A stretch of DNA of 64,000 nucleotides from Pseudofrankia nepalensis (GTDB lineage: Bacteria; Actinomycetota; Actinomycetes; Frankiales; Frankiaceae). The stretch is from the NCBI RefSeq assembly GCF_016786305.1, contig NZ_JADWYV010000002.1. One strand, 5' to 3'. Positions 24,031 to 33,144 of this stretch are shown piece after piece (position 1 is the first letter of the stretch; the number at the start of each line of letters is the position of its first letter). The notes beneath the pieces are model-generated. The model saw only the letters and a list, made by a program, of their open reading frames with translations. It made no database searches and was not told the DNA's origin. Position numbers and translations under genes: made by a program.

Positions 24031-25227
24031 ATGCCGATGGCGCCAGGCGTCCAGGCCACGACGTCCGGGGGGCCGCTGACCGGCCTGCGGGTGGTGGAGC
24101 TCGCCGGGATCGGTCCTGGCCCGCATGCCGCGATGGTGCTCGCCGACCTGGGGGCCGACGTGGTCCGGGTGGACCGGCCTGCCGGCGGAGGCGTCCCGGG
24201 AGCCCCGTCGAAGGACCATTTGCTGCGCAACCGGCGCTCGGTGGTGCTCGACCTGAAGGACCCCGCCGGCCGGGACCGGCTACTGGCCCTCGTCGAGCGC
24301 GCCGACGTGCTCATCGAGGGCTACCGGCCCGGCGTCGCCGAGCGGCTCGGCATCGGCCCCGACGTGTGCCTGGAGCGCAATCCGCGGCTGGTCTACGGCC
24401 GGATGACCGGCTGGGGCCAGGACGGTCCCTGGGCGCGGACTGCCGGCCATGACCTCAACTACATCTCCGTCACCGGCGTCCTGCACGCGATCGGCCCGAA
24501 GGACGGCAAGCCGGCGGTGCCGCTCAACCTGGTCGGGGACTTCGGCGGCGGGTCGATGTTCCTGCTGACCGGGATCCTCGCCGCCCTGTGGGAGCGGGAG
24601 CGTTCCGGCGCCGGGCAGGTCGTCGACGCCGCGATGGTCGACGGCGCGGGCATCCTCGCCCAGATGATGTGGGCCTGGCGGGGGACCGGCTTCTGGTCCG
24701 ACGAGCGCGGCGTCAACGTGCTCGACGGCGCCGCTCCCTACTACGACACCTACGTCTGCTCCGACGGCCGCTACGTCGCGGTCGGCGCGATCGAGCCGCA
24801 GTTCTACGCCGCCCTGCTCGCCGGTCTCGGCCTGGCCGACGCCGACCTGCCCGGCCAGAACGACCGCGCCGGCTGGCCGGCCCTGCGCGCCCGGTTCACC
24901 GCCGCTTTCCTGGCGAGAAGCCGGGACGAGTGGGCCGCCGTGTTCGACGGCACGGACGCCTGCGTCACCCCGGTGCTGACGTTCGCCGAGGTGTCGTCGC
25001 ATCCGCACATGGCCGCCAGGGGCGCGCTGGTGACCCTCGACGGCATCGAGCAGCCCGCGCCGGCGCCCCGCTTCTCCCGGACGGTTCCCGTCACGCCGGC
25101 CCTGCCTCCCGCGGCCGGGGCCGACACGGAGGCGGTCTTCGCCGACTGGCTCGGCGCGTCGCCGGCCGCGGCCGGCACCGCGGCGGGCGAAGGAGAGCCG
25201 TCGGGCGCCGCCTCGGCCCAGGCCTGA
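24031..25227 (+). CDS. CaiB/BaiF CoA-transferase family, alpha-methylacyl-CoA racemase type
   Basis: A 398-aa family III CoA-transferase-fold enzyme. It matches alpha-methylacyl-CoA racemase: the catalytic pair His140 (TAGHDLNYISVTG) and Asp170 (LVGDFGGGSM), plus Glu255 (VGAIEPQFY), fit the positions known from mycobacterial Mcr with a constant offset of 14. It would epimerise 2-methylacyl-CoA for beta-oxidation of branched lipids or sterols. ATG 24031 follows GAGGGGAAGG. The HSD10-like dehydrogenase downstream acts in the same branched-chain acyl-CoA chemistry, which supports a common catabolic role. The 250 nt before it hold no gene. Confidence 0.88.
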   Translation: MPMAPGVQATTSGGPLTGLRVVELAGIGPGPHAAMVLADLGADVVRVDRPAGGGVPGAPSKDHLLRNRRSVVLDLKDPAGRDRLLALVERADVLIEGYRPGVAERLGIGPDVCLERNPRLVYGRMTGWGQDGPWARTAGHDLNYISVTGVLHAIGPKDGKPAVPLNLVGDFGGGSMFLLTGILAALWERERSGAGQVVDAAMVDGAGILAQMMWAWRGTGFWSDERGVNVLDGAAPYYDTYVCSDGRYVAVGAIEPQFYAALLAGLGLADADLPGQNDRAGWPALRARFTAAFLARSRDEWAAVFDGTDACVTPVLTFAEVSSHPHMAARGALVTLDGIEQPAPAPRFSRTVPVTPALPPAAGADTEAVFADWLGASPAAAGTAAGEGEPSGAASAQA

Positions 25228-25371
25228 CGCGCGGCCGCCCGGCCGGCCGTTCGCGCGACCACGCCGGGCCGAGTGATTCCCGGTATGCCGGGACGCCTGT
25301 CCTCCCGCGGCCGCGCAATACTGAGTGAGCGTTCATGAGCGCGCCCGGTGGCGCGAGGGAGGAAGCGGCAC

Positions 25372-26136
25372 GTGGAGATTGCGGGTGCGGTAGCCGTCGT
25401 GACCGGCGGCGCCTCAGGTCTGGGCCTGGCCACCGCCAAGCGGATGCACAAGGCCGGCGCCAGCGTCGTCCTGCTCGACCTGCCGACCAGCGCGGGCGAG
25501 AAGGCCGCCGCCGAGCTCGGCGAGCGGGCCCGGTTCGCCGCCGCCGACGTCACCGACGAGGCCACGGTCGCGGCGGCCTTCGACGCGGCCGAGGAGCTCG
25601 GCCCGGTACGGGTGGTGGTCAACTGCGCGGGGATCGCGCCCCCGGCCCGGGTGCTCGGCCGTTCGGGCGTCCACGCGCTCGACCTGTTCGCCAAGGTCGT
25701 GGGCGTCAACCTGATCGGCACCTTCAACGTGCTGCGGCTCGGCGCCGAACGGATCGTGCGCACCGAGCCGCTGCCGAACGGAGAGCGCGGCGTCATCGTG
25801 AACACCGCGTCGGTCGCCGCGTTCGACGGGCAGATCGGCCAGGCCGCCTACTCGGCCTCCAAGGGCGGAGTCGTCGGCATGACGCTGCCGATCGCCCGTG
25901 ACCTCGCGGACAAGCTGATCCGGGTGGTGTCGATCGCGCCGGGCACGTTCGCGACCCCGATGATGCTCGGCCTGCCGACGGAGACGCAGGAGTCGCTCGG
26001 CCGGCAGACCCCGCACCCGAGCCGGCTCGGCGACCCCGACGAGTACGCCGCCCTGGTCGAGCACATCGTGGCCAACCCCATGCTCAACGGCGAGGTCATC
26101 CGCCTCGACGGCGCCATCCGCATGGCCCCGCGCTAG
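25372..26136 (+). CDS. HSD10-like 3-hydroxyacyl-CoA dehydrogenase (SDR)
   Basis: A 254-aa short-chain dehydrogenase. The NAD site is VTGGASGLGLATAKRM (residues 10-25). The active-site block NTASVAAFDGQIGQAAYSAS contains Ser and Tyr-x3-Lys. The region ERIVRTEPLPNGERGVIVNT is characteristic of the type II 3-hydroxyacyl-CoA dehydrogenase (HSD17B10-like) group of about 255 aa, which oxidises 2-methyl-3-hydroxyacyl-CoA and some steroids. GTG 25372 is preceded by GGAGGAAG, so the longer frame upstream is not used. It lies 145 nt after the racemase-like gene on the same strand and ends before a bidirectional terminator. Confidence 0.88.
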   Translation: MEIAGAVAVVTGGASGLGLATAKRMHKAGASVVLLDLPTSAGEKAAAELGERARFAAADVTDEATVAAAFDAAEELGPVRVVVNCAGIAPPARVLGRSGVHALDLFAKVVGVNLIGTFNVLRLGAERIVRTEPLPNGERGVIVNTASVAAFDGQIGQAAYSASKGGVVGMTLPIARDLADKLIRVVSIAPGTFATPMMLGLPTETQESLGRQTPHPSRLGDPDEYAALVEHIVANPMLNGEVIRLDGAIRMAPR

Positions 26137-26173
26137 GGCACCCTGACCGTCCCGCGAATCCTTCCAGGCCGCC

Positions 26174-26218
26174 CCGTCCGCGATCCGCGCACACGTCGCT
26201 CGCGCGGATCGCGGACGG
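26174..26218. terminator. Bidirectional terminator between convergent genes
   Basis: Perfect 17-bp arms, CCGTCCGCGATCCGCGC and its complement, enclose an 11-nt loop between the SDR stop (26136) and the stop of the MFS gene (26220). No T-run is present, as is usual for actinobacterial hairpin terminators. It can serve both strands. Confidence 0.75.
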
Positions 26219-26219
26219 C

Positions 26220-27917
26220 TTAGTCGAGCACCACGGCCGGGGGATCCCGCCGGGCCTCCCGGTCGTCGGCGGCGAGGGTGGGCTCGGCCGTGGGCCGCGG
26301 TGTCGGGGCGAGAGGGTCCGCGGCGAGACCGGCCCGCGCCGGGTCCGGGTCCGACGGACCGGGGGCCGGTGACGCCGCCGATGCCCCCGGGCCCTGCTCC
26401 GCGCTGGCGAGCCTCCTGGGGATCAGGAACGCGGCCGGGATCGAGATCAGGGTGAAGATCACCGGCCACCAGAACGTCGTCCCGAACGCCTCCGCGAGCC
26501 AGTTCGGCACCGGGCCGCCCGCCGCCGCGACGCTCTCGGCCGTCACCGGGGCGCCGGCCGAGCCCGCCGAGCCGGCGCGCTCGCGGATCTCGGTGGCCAG
26601 GACGACGGCGAGGACCGCCGTCCCGAGGGATCCGCCGATCTGCTGCAGGATCCGCGAGGTGGTCGTCGCCCGGGGGATCTGGTCGTGGCGCAGGCCGTGG
26701 TAGGTCGCGGTCATCGTCGGGATCATCGTGATGGCCATGCCGAGGCCGCGGACCGCCAGCGAGGACCCGAGCAGCCACTCGCTCGGGGTGTGCCCGGCCT
26801 GGGTGTAGGCGACCGAGCCGAGCACGGTCAGCACCAGGCCGGCGATCACCATGCCGCGCGCGGAGAGCCTGTTCGCCCGCGGCGCGAAGACGATCAGGCC
26901 GATCCCCATGCCCAGGCCCTGCGGGGCCAGCAGCAGCCCGGCCTCGGTGGCGCTGCGGCCGCGGGCCACCTGCTCGTAGATCGGGGTCAGGAACATGGCG
27001 CCGAACAGGGACATGCCGAACAGGAACATCAGGCCGGTCGAGCCGAGGAACGCCGGGTTGCGCAGCAGCCGCAGGTCGATGATCGGCTCGATCCGGGCGC
27101 GCAGCGCGTGCACGGTGAAGGCGGCGAGCAGCGCGAGCCCGATCAGCAGCGGGACCAGCACGCGCGCGTTGTCGAAGCTGCCCTCGCTGCCGGCCTCGGA
27201 GAAGCCGTAGACGGCGATCGCGAGGCCGGGGGAGAGCAGGGCCAGGCCCAGGATGTCGAGCGGATGGCGTTCGCTCCCGCGCGGGTCCGGCAGGACCCGG
27301 ATCGCCAGGAAAATCGCGATCAGGCAGACCGGGATGTTGATGAGGAAGATCCAACGCCAGCTGACGCTGTCGACGATCACGCCGCCGAGGATCGGGCCGA
27401 GGACCGGGGTGAGGATCGACGGCACCGAGATCGCCGCGATCAGCTTCGGCAACTGGGCGGGGCCCGCGGCCTGCGCGAGGAGCGTCTGCATCAGGGGCAG
27501 CAGCAGGCCACCACCGAGGCCCTGCACCACCCGGAAGGCGATCAGGCTCTCCGCCGACCAGGCGAGCCCGCACAGCACCGAGCCGGCCAGGAACAGCACG
27601 AGCGACACGATCCACATCCGCTTGCCGCCGAAGCGTTCCACGGACCAGCCGGTCAACGGGATGACCATCGCCAGCGCCAGCAGGTAGGCGGTCGTGACCC
27701 ACTGGATCGTCGAGACGCCGACGTCGAACGTCCTGCCCAGCGTCTCGATGGCGACCGAGGTGATCGTCGCGTCCAGCTGCACGGCGACCGCGCCCACCAG
27801 GATGACGAGCGCGAGCCGGATCACCGCCGGGTCGAGCTTCTCGTCCTTCGCGCTGGTGGCGATGCCGGTGCCGGCCGGCGCGGACGCGGCTGGTGTCTCG
27901 GATGGTGGCGAGCTCAT
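26220..27917 (-). CDS. MFS multidrug efflux transporter, DHA2 (EmrB/QacA) family
   Basis: A 565-aa membrane protein with about 14 hydrophobic segments. DHA2 signatures are visible: AVQLDATITSVAIETLGRTF in TM1, GWSVERFGGKRMWIV in the loop 2-3 motif A, and VLGPILGGVIVDSVSWRWIF as motif C in TM5. It exports drugs or other toxic compounds by proton antiport. The N- and C-terminal tails are low complexity (Pro/Ala/Asp). ATG 27917 is used. It is divergent from a TetR gene with two strong operators between them, so drug-inducible control is likely. The stop abuts the bidirectional terminator. Confidence 0.9.
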   Translation of the reverse strand: MSSPPSETPAASAPAGTGIATSAKDEKLDPAVIRLALVILVGAVAVQLDATITSVAIETLGRTFDVGVSTIQWVTTAYLLALAMVIPLTGWSVERFGGKRMWIVSLVLFLAGSVLCGLAWSAESLIAFRVVQGLGGGLLLPLMQTLLAQAAGPAQLPKLIAAISVPSILTPVLGPILGGVIVDSVSWRWIFLINIPVCLIAIFLAIRVLPDPRGSERHPLDILGLALLSPGLAIAVYGFSEAGSEGSFDNARVLVPLLIGLALLAAFTVHALRARIEPIIDLRLLRNPAFLGSTGLMFLFGMSLFGAMFLTPIYEQVARGRSATEAGLLLAPQGLGMGIGLIVFAPRANRLSARGMVIAGLVLTVLGSVAYTQAGHTPSEWLLGSSLAVRGLGMAITMIPTMTATYHGLRHDQIPRATTTSRILQQIGGSLGTAVLAVVLATEIRERAGSAGSAGAPVTAESVAAAGGPVPNWLAEAFGTTFWWPVIFTLISIPAAFLIPRRLASAEQGPGASAASPAPGPSDPDPARAGLAADPLAPTPRPTAEPTLAADDREARRDPPAVVLD

Positions 27918-28133
27918 CGGCCTCTCCGTTGGGGCTGTGGGTGCCCTGGGCCGTCGACGGAGGACCCCGAGCGGGTGGTCGTTGCCGGTGGCGCCGGCGC
28001 GCCGCCGGCCCCCCAGGTCGCGGTCTGCCGCCGGACCGGGGCGGACGGTAGCGAGTTTCCGGGGGGCGGCGGCGCGTCGGGCGCGTCGGCGACCGCCCGC
28101 GACAGGGTGCCGAAGGCTCCCGCCGCGGTTGGT

Positions 28134-28168
28134 CGATACAGCGTATCGCCTTCCGATACGGCGTATCG
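28134..28168. promoter_or_regulatory. Twin TetR operators
   Basis: CGATACAGCGTATCG (28134-28148) and CGATACGGCGTATCG (28154-28168) are near-identical palindromes with centres 20 bp apart, in the 328-nt gap between the divergent efflux and TetR genes. The arrangement fits two TetR dimers binding cooperatively and controlling both promoters. The rest of the gap shows no gene. Confidence 0.8.
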
Positions 28169-28245
28169 ACAGCGGGGGTGGTGGGTTGCGGGCGCGTGGA
28201 TGTCAACCCCCTGACCCGGATCCGCCGGCTCCGTATCCTGGGGCG

Positions 28246-29364
28246 ATGCGAGGCCCCGCGGACATGCCCCGCACGCCGAACGGCGCCGCGCCCGGTCCCG
28301 GCCCGTTCGGTGAACCCAGGCACGTCAATCCTTCCGGCCGTCCGGGGCCCGTCGAGCCCGCCGGTCCCGTCGAGCCCGCCGGTCCCGTCGAGCCCGCCGT
28401 CCCCACGGGGCCAGCGGGTCCGGCGGAGAGCCGGCACACGGGCGCCGGCGACGCCTACGGGCTCCTGGACTGGCCGGGCCAGGACCGCCGGCGCGGGACC
28501 GGCCCCCCGCGGGCGCCCGTGCCCCCCGACGGACCCGCGGCGGACCGTCCGGACCCGTCGGCCGGCGACGGCCCGGACGCGCTCGAAGCGCTGTGGCTGC
28601 GCCCCCCGCGAGCCGAACGGCCGGCGGCGCTGACCCGGGAGGCGATCGTCGCCACCGCGATGGCGCTCGCGGACGCCGAGGGCATCGAGGCGGTCTCCAT
28701 CCGGCGGGTGGCCGGCGAACTGCGTGTCCGGCCCATGAGCCTGTACTCGCACATCGCGCGTAAGCAGGACCTGATCGACCTGATGGTCAACGAAGCGGCC
28801 GGCACCTGGCTGGTTCCGGGGGAGCTGCCGGCGGACTGGCGCGAGGCGCTGCGCGTGGTCGCCCACCACACCCGCGCCGGAGCGCGCCGCCATCCGTGGA
28901 TGCTGTCGGTGACCGCGAAGAGCGCCGCGATCAGCCCGAACGCGCTGCGCCACTTCGACCAGTCGCTCGCGGCCCTGTCCGGGCTGGACCTCGACCGGGA
29001 CCGCAAGCTCGCGATCCTGTTCGCCGTCGACACCTACACCGTCGGCCAGGTCGTCCGGGAGCTGGCGGCCCAACGGGCGTCCCAGCCGGCCCCGGCGGCC
29101 GGCGACGCCCGGGCACCCGGTTCCCGGCTCCGGGCGGCCGAGGGCTACCTGCGCCGGCTGATCGACACCGGTGGGTACCCGCACATCGCCGAGTTCGGGA
29201 TCGACGCCCTGATCGACGCGCATGAGGCCGAGCCCGACGCCGCCGACCGCCTCTTCGCCGACGGCCTCGACTGGCTCATCGACGGCATCGCGGCCTCGCT
29301 GGCCGCGGAGCCGGGCGAGGCCGGCGGAGCCGGCGGGATCGGTACCGGCCCGGCCGGTCCCTGA
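28246..29364 (+). CDS. TetR family regulator (TetR_C type)
   Basis: A 372-aa regulator, long for TetR because of a disordered Pro/Gly/Glu-rich N-terminus of about 125 aa with a tandem GPVEPA repeat. The HTH domain follows (about 128-175: LTREAIVATAMALADAEG, SIRRVAGELRVRPMSLYSHI). The rest fits the TetR_C_1 ligand-binding domain of tetracycline-repressor-like proteins. ATG 28246 has GGGG upstream. A start at 28264 is possible. The divergent DHA2 pump and twin palindromes indicate it represses that pump and itself. The ligand is unknown. Confidence 0.87.
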   Translation: MRGPADMPRTPNGAAPGPGPFGEPRHVNPSGRPGPVEPAGPVEPAGPVEPAVPTGPAGPAESRHTGAGDAYGLLDWPGQDRRRGTGPPRAPVPPDGPAADRPDPSAGDGPDALEALWLRPPRAERPAALTREAIVATAMALADAEGIEAVSIRRVAGELRVRPMSLYSHIARKQDLIDLMVNEAAGTWLVPGELPADWREALRVVAHHTRAGARRHPWMLSVTAKSAAISPNALRHFDQSLAALSGLDLDRDRKLAILFAVDTYTVGQVVRELAAQRASQPAPAAGDARAPGSRLRAAEGYLRRLIDTGGYPHIAEFGIDALIDAHEAEPDAADRLFADGLDWLIDGIAASLAAEPGEAGGAGGIGTGPAGP

Positions 29365-29390
29365 AACCGTCGGCTAAGGCCGTCGGCCGG

Positions 29391-30566
29391 TCAGGCGGCA
29401 GGCCACAGGTCGTGGCGCCGCAGGACCTCGCGGAGCAGCTCCGGGCGGTCGGTGATGATGCCGTCGACGCCGAGCCTCAACAGCATGGACATCGAGGCCT
29501 CGTCGTTGACCGTCCAGACGTGCACCGGCAGGCCGACCGTGTTCATGTAGCGCACGAACCGCGCGTCGCACACCGGAAGCGCGCGGAACGACACCGGCAC
29601 CTGGACGACGTCCCGCCCGATGAGCCCGCGCGGCCTGCGGTGCCCGTTCGCCGCGGCGGTGGCCTGCGCCGGCACCACCGTGGCGGCGCCGCCCGCCGCG
29701 TGGTCGCCCGCCGCGCCGTCGTCGCCGGCGGCCCGGCCGAGGCCGCGTGCCCCGGGACTCGGCATGGCGCCGTCCGCTCCCACTCCCGCCGTCCGGCTGG
29801 AGCCGTGGCCGCCGAGGCGCGAGCCCCAGGAGGGCCGGCGGCCGCGTTGGCTGACGCTCAGCCAGGGAGGCAGGACGCTGCGCAGGCGGGCGACCGCGAT
29901 CGCCGACATGCCCGCCCCGACGCACAGCCCCGGCCCCGCCAGCCGGCGCGCCTCGCGGGCGACGGCATCGTCGAAGGAGGTGACGCAGACGCGGTCCAGC
30001 GCGTTCGCCCGGCGCAGGGCCTCGAGCGTCGGGGCGAGCGCGGCCGGCTCCTTGACGTCGAGGTTCAACCGCAGGTCCGGCCAGCGGTCCAACAGGTCGT
30101 CCAGCCGCGGGATCGGCTCCCCGTCCGCCGAGCCCACCCAGCCGCCGTCGTCCCGTGCCCCGGCGTCGCCGCCCGCGCCGCCGGGCGCCGCCGGCCCCTG
30201 GGGAGAAGTCGTCGATCCCTGGGGAGAAGCAGCCGGCCCTTGGGGAGAAGCGGCGGGGGAGACGGCCTCGTGGGCAGCCGGCGCCGCCGCTGGCGTGCGC
30301 GGGCGGACGAGGCGGACCCGGCTGGCCTCGGCGAGGGTCAGGTCGGCGAGCCGGGTGGCCCGGTCCGCCACGCGTTCCAGGGTCGAGTCGTGCAGGATCA
30401 TGACCGTGCCGTCCCGGGTGGCGCGGACGTCGGTCTCCAGATAGCGGTACCCGAGCGCGACGGCGTTCTCGAACGCCGGCCACGAGTTCTCCGGCCACGG
30501 CCCGGCTCCGCCCCGGTGCGCGAAGGGGATGGGCCCCGGGTGATCGAGGTACGCATGGCGGGCCAT
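29391..30566 (-). CDS. Glycerophosphodiester phosphodiesterase (GDPD)
   Basis: A 391-aa enzyme that hydrolyses glycerophosphodiesters to glycerol-3-phosphate and an alcohol. The TIM-barrel catalytic elements are complete: FAHRGGAGPWPENSWPAF (about 14-31), ETDVRATRDGTVMILHDSTL (about 43-62) and the later DVKEPAAL and VHVWTVNDEASM. Two low-complexity inserts are unusual: a SPQGPAA repeat near 90-115 (from three CCCTGGGGAGAAG copies in the DNA, read on the plus strand) and a Gly/Ala-rich insert near 245-300. No signal peptide is seen, so it is probably cytoplasmic. ATG 30566 follows GAGAGGA. The stop lies 26 nt from the convergent TetR stop. Confidence 0.87.
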   Translation of the reverse strand: MARHAYLDHPGPIPFAHRGGAGPWPENSWPAFENAVALGYRYLETDVRATRDGTVMILHDSTLERVADRATRLADLTLAEASRVRLVRPRTPAAAPAAHEAVSPAASPQGPAASPQGSTTSPQGPAAPGGAGGDAGARDDGGWVGSADGEPIPRLDDLLDRWPDLRLNLDVKEPAALAPTLEALRRANALDRVCVTSFDDAVAREARRLAGPGLCVGAGMSAIAVARLRSVLPPWLSVSQRGRRPSWGSRLGGHGSSRTAGVGADGAMPSPGARGLGRAAGDDGAAGDHAAGGAATVVPAQATAAANGHRRPRGLIGRDVVQVPVSFRALPVCDARFVRYMNTVGLPVHVWTVNDEASMSMLLRLGVDGIITDRPELLREVLRRHDLWPAA

Positions 30567-30696
30567 TGAACGTCGCGGGTCCTCTCGGCGTGTGGCGGTC
30601 AGTGGGCGGTCGGCCCCTCCATTGTCCGTCCCCGGCCCCCGCGCAGCCCGTCCACGCGAGCCACCGGCATGCCGGACCGCCAGGCAGTGCCGTGGG

Positions 30697-31365
30697 TCAG
30701 GCCGAGCTGCTGCCCGCGGTGGCCGCCACGCTGGCGCCGATCGCCGCGTTGGTCGCCGCCTGCGCCTCCCGCAGGACGCGCACCACGACCGGGGCGACCG
30801 GCGTCGCGGCTGTGGCCGTGGCGATCCGCTCCTTGGCGTGCTTGTGGTCGGCCCGGTCGGGCGCCACGACCTCGAGCAGCCGCGACGGGCCGGCGAGCGC
30901 GAGCAGCGCCGCGGTGCGGGCGTCGAGCGGGCCGCTGCCACGGGCCGCCTCCTGGGCGCGGCGCACGACCTCGTCGCGCAGGTCGGTCCGCAGCACCGGA
31001 TGACGGGTGACCGGGAACAGCAGCATCCGACGCCGTTCCCGCCCGATGACCTTCTCCTCGACCAGACGGTCGACCACCGTGCTCCACACCCCGCCGAGCG
31101 CCTTGTCGAGCCGGCGAACCTGGTCGGCGGCTCGGCGGCCCTTCACCGTGCCGACCGCGCGGTGCGCCGCCGCCAGCAGCGGGTCGGGCGGCGTCGGCCC
31201 CACCGGGTGGAACCGCTTGCCGTCCACGACCACGCCGTGGGCGAGGCCGAGTTCGGCGATGAGCGCGCCGCTCAGCGTCATGGTCAGCGGCTGCCGCGAC
31301 GAGTTCACCGGCGAGCCTTCGGCCGGGTCGAGGGCGAGCAGGAGCAGTTCCTCGGCAATGAGCAC
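30697..31365 (-). CDS. GPP34 (GOLPH3/Vps74-like) family protein
   Basis: A 222-aa protein of the GPP34 family. It begins VLIAEELLLLALDPAEG, continues with MTLSGALIAELGLA, then a second block around KALGGVWSTVVDRLVEEKV. Eukaryotic homologues bind phosphatidylinositol-4-phosphate and Golgi glycosyltransferases. Actinobacterial copies are common and their role is unclear. GTG 31365 is preceded by TTGGAGG. The gene has no close partner: it is upstream of the GDPD gene on the same strand with 130 nt between, and divergent from the phosphate transporter. Confidence 0.85.
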   Translation of the reverse strand: MLIAEELLLLALDPAEGSPVNSSRQPLTMTLSGALIAELGLAHGVVVDGKRFHPVGPTPPDPLLAAAHRAVGTVKGRRAADQVRRLDKALGGVWSTVVDRLVEEKVIGRERRRMLLFPVTRHPVLRTDLRDEVVRRAQEAARGSGPLDARTAALLALAGPSRLLEVVAPDRADHKHAKERIATATAATPVAPVVVRVLREAQAATNAAIGASVAATAGSSSA

Positions 31366-31411
31366 GGTCCGCCTCCAAGGTCGTCTTTGGCTGGCTGTGG
31401 CCTGTCGTGCG

Positions 31412-31427
31412 GCGTGATCGGTCACGC
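31412..31427. promoter_or_regulatory. Inverted repeat upstream of GPP34 gene
   Basis: GCGTGA-TCGG-TCACGC lies 47 nt upstream of the GPP34 start in the gap to the divergent Pit gene. It could be an operator for either gene. The same gap holds a low-complexity GCCCGCC run (about 31500-31555). Confidence 0.3.
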
Positions 31428-31629
31428 TCGGCACCGATCGCTGACGTGATCTCGCTACCCACCCGACCCGGGCTCACTCCTGCTCCCAGCGCACTTCCAT
31501 GCCGCCCGCCGCCCGCCGCCCGCCGCCCGCGGCACCGCGGCCCGCCGCCCGCGGCGCCGGGCTACCCCGGTGCCCGGTGTTCTGGCGATGGCCAGGTGCG
31601 GTTCACCCGACAGCGGGTAGCGCGGCTGC

Positions 31630-33024
31630 ATGGATCTGACGACGGTGTCGCTGATCGGACTGGTCGCGCTCGCGCTGCTGTTCGACTACACCAACGGCTT
31701 CCATGACGCGGCAAACGCGATTTCGACCGTCGTGGCCACCCGGGTACTGCGCCCCCGCTGGGCGGTGGCGTGGGCGGCGTTCTTCAATCTGGTGGCGTTC
31801 GGGATCTTTGGGACGCTCGTCGCCAACACGGTCGCGGCGACCGTGAAGGAGGAGTTCGTCGATCTCGCGGTGATCTTCGCGGCTCTGCTCGGCGCGATCA
31901 CGTGGAACTACCTGTCATGGCACCTGGGCCTGCCAACCTCGTCGTCCCACGCGCTGGTCGGAGGCCTCGTCGGCGCCGGGCTCGCCGCCGCCGGCCTGGA
32001 CGCCATCAAGGCGTCGAGCGTGCAGAAGACGCTCCTGTTCATGGTGATCTCACCAGTAGCCGGGCTTTTGGTCGGCATGGCACTGATGGCGCTGCTTCGG
32101 CTGCTGCTCGCCAGGCATGACGTCGAGCGCACCGAACGCGGCTTTCGGTTCGCCCAGCTGGCCTCGTCGGCCGCGGTCTCGCTGGGACACGGCGGCAACG
32201 ACGCCCAGAAGACGATGGGGGTGATCGCGGCACTGCTGGTCGCCACCGGGCACCTGGACGGCGGCGAGAAGCTCGACATCCCGCTCTGGGTGGTCCTGGC
32301 CGCGCATGCCGCGATCGCCGCCGGCACGCTGTCCGGCGGCTGGCGGCTGGTGCGCACGATGGGCATGAGCATCACCGAGCTGCGCCCCGTCAGCGGGTTC
32401 GCCGCGGAGACGTCCGCGGCGGCGGCGATCTTCGCCTCGACGGCGGTGGGCGCCCCGGTCTCGACCACCCACACCGTCGCCGGCGCCATCACCGGGGTCG
32501 GCACGGCGAACGGGGCGGCGCCGGTCAGATGGTCGGTCTTCTCCAAGCTGATCGTCGCCTGGATCGTCACGATCCCGTTCGCGGCGGCCTGCGCCGCCGT
32601 CATGTACTGGCTGACCACGATCCCGAACCAGCCGCTCGCCGCGTCACTCGTCACCCTCGTGCTGCTGGTGCTGCTGGCGGCCCTGGGGCTGGCGTTGCGC
32701 AGCGCCCCGCGCGCCGCGGACATCGGCGCCGAGCTCGACGACGGCGCGGGCAGGCGGGAGGTTCCGGTGCCGCTTCGGCCCGGTACCGGCTCGGTCATCG
32801 TGCACCGCGAGGACGAGAGCGCGGGCGGTGGCCGTCGCGACGCCCCCGAAGACCGTGTCTGCGCGGGCCGGACTTCTGAGGACCGCACCTCTGAAGAACG
32901 CACCTCTGAAGACCGCGTCTCCGAAGACCATGCCGGTCGCGGGCACGCCGGCGCCTCCGCCGGCGACCGCGCGCCGTCCGCCGCGGGAACGGAACGCCGC
33001 GCGGATCGTCGGCGCCCCCTGTGA
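31630..33024 (+). CDS. Low-affinity inorganic phosphate transporter, PiT family
   Basis: A 464-aa membrane permease with about ten hydrophobic segments. The PiT signatures are present in both halves: FDYTNGFHDAANAISTVVAT (about 18-37) and LGHGGNDAQKTMGVIAALL, plus GAPVSTTHTVAGAITGVG. It imports phosphate (probably as a metal-phosphate complex) with protons. A charged C-terminal tail of about 100 aa follows the last membrane segment and contains a short tandem repeat (RTSEDRTSEERTSEDRVSED); this is probably cytoplasmic and disordered. ATG 31630 is used. The histidine-phosphatase gene follows 120 nt downstream on the same strand. Confidence 0.9.
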   Translation: MDLTTVSLIGLVALALLFDYTNGFHDAANAISTVVATRVLRPRWAVAWAAFFNLVAFGIFGTLVANTVAATVKEEFVDLAVIFAALLGAITWNYLSWHLGLPTSSSHALVGGLVGAGLAAAGLDAIKASSVQKTLLFMVISPVAGLLVGMALMALLRLLLARHDVERTERGFRFAQLASSAAVSLGHGGNDAQKTMGVIAALLVATGHLDGGEKLDIPLWVVLAAHAAIAAGTLSGGWRLVRTMGMSITELRPVSGFAAETSAAAAIFASTAVGAPVSTTHTVAGAITGVGTANGAAPVRWSVFSKLIVAWIVTIPFAAACAAVMYWLTTIPNQPLAASLVTLVLLVLLAALGLALRSAPRAADIGAELDDGAGRREVPVPLRPGTGSVIVHREDESAGGGRRDAPEDRVCAGRTSEDRTSEERTSEDRVSEDHAGRGHAGASAGDRAPSAAGTERRADRRRPL

Positions 33025-33144
33025 GCCGCCGGGCCGCCCCGCGGTGTCGACCCGGCACAAGGCCGACTCGGCCCGGCGGCCGATCGCCGGAGCCCATTGG
33101 CGGCACCGGGCGTTATTCACCCGACAAACTGGCAGGAACCTACT

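Noticed and set aside
26685..28214. A 509-codon plus-strand frame opposite the DHA2 transporter
   Set aside because: Composition (Arg/Gln/His/Asp) is typical of an antisense image of hydrophobic codons.
25414..29223. A 1269-codon open frame on the minus strand across the SDR, MFS and TetR genes
   Set aside because: It runs through well-supported genes, is Arg/Pro/Gly-rich without motifs, and is a by-product of high third-position GC.
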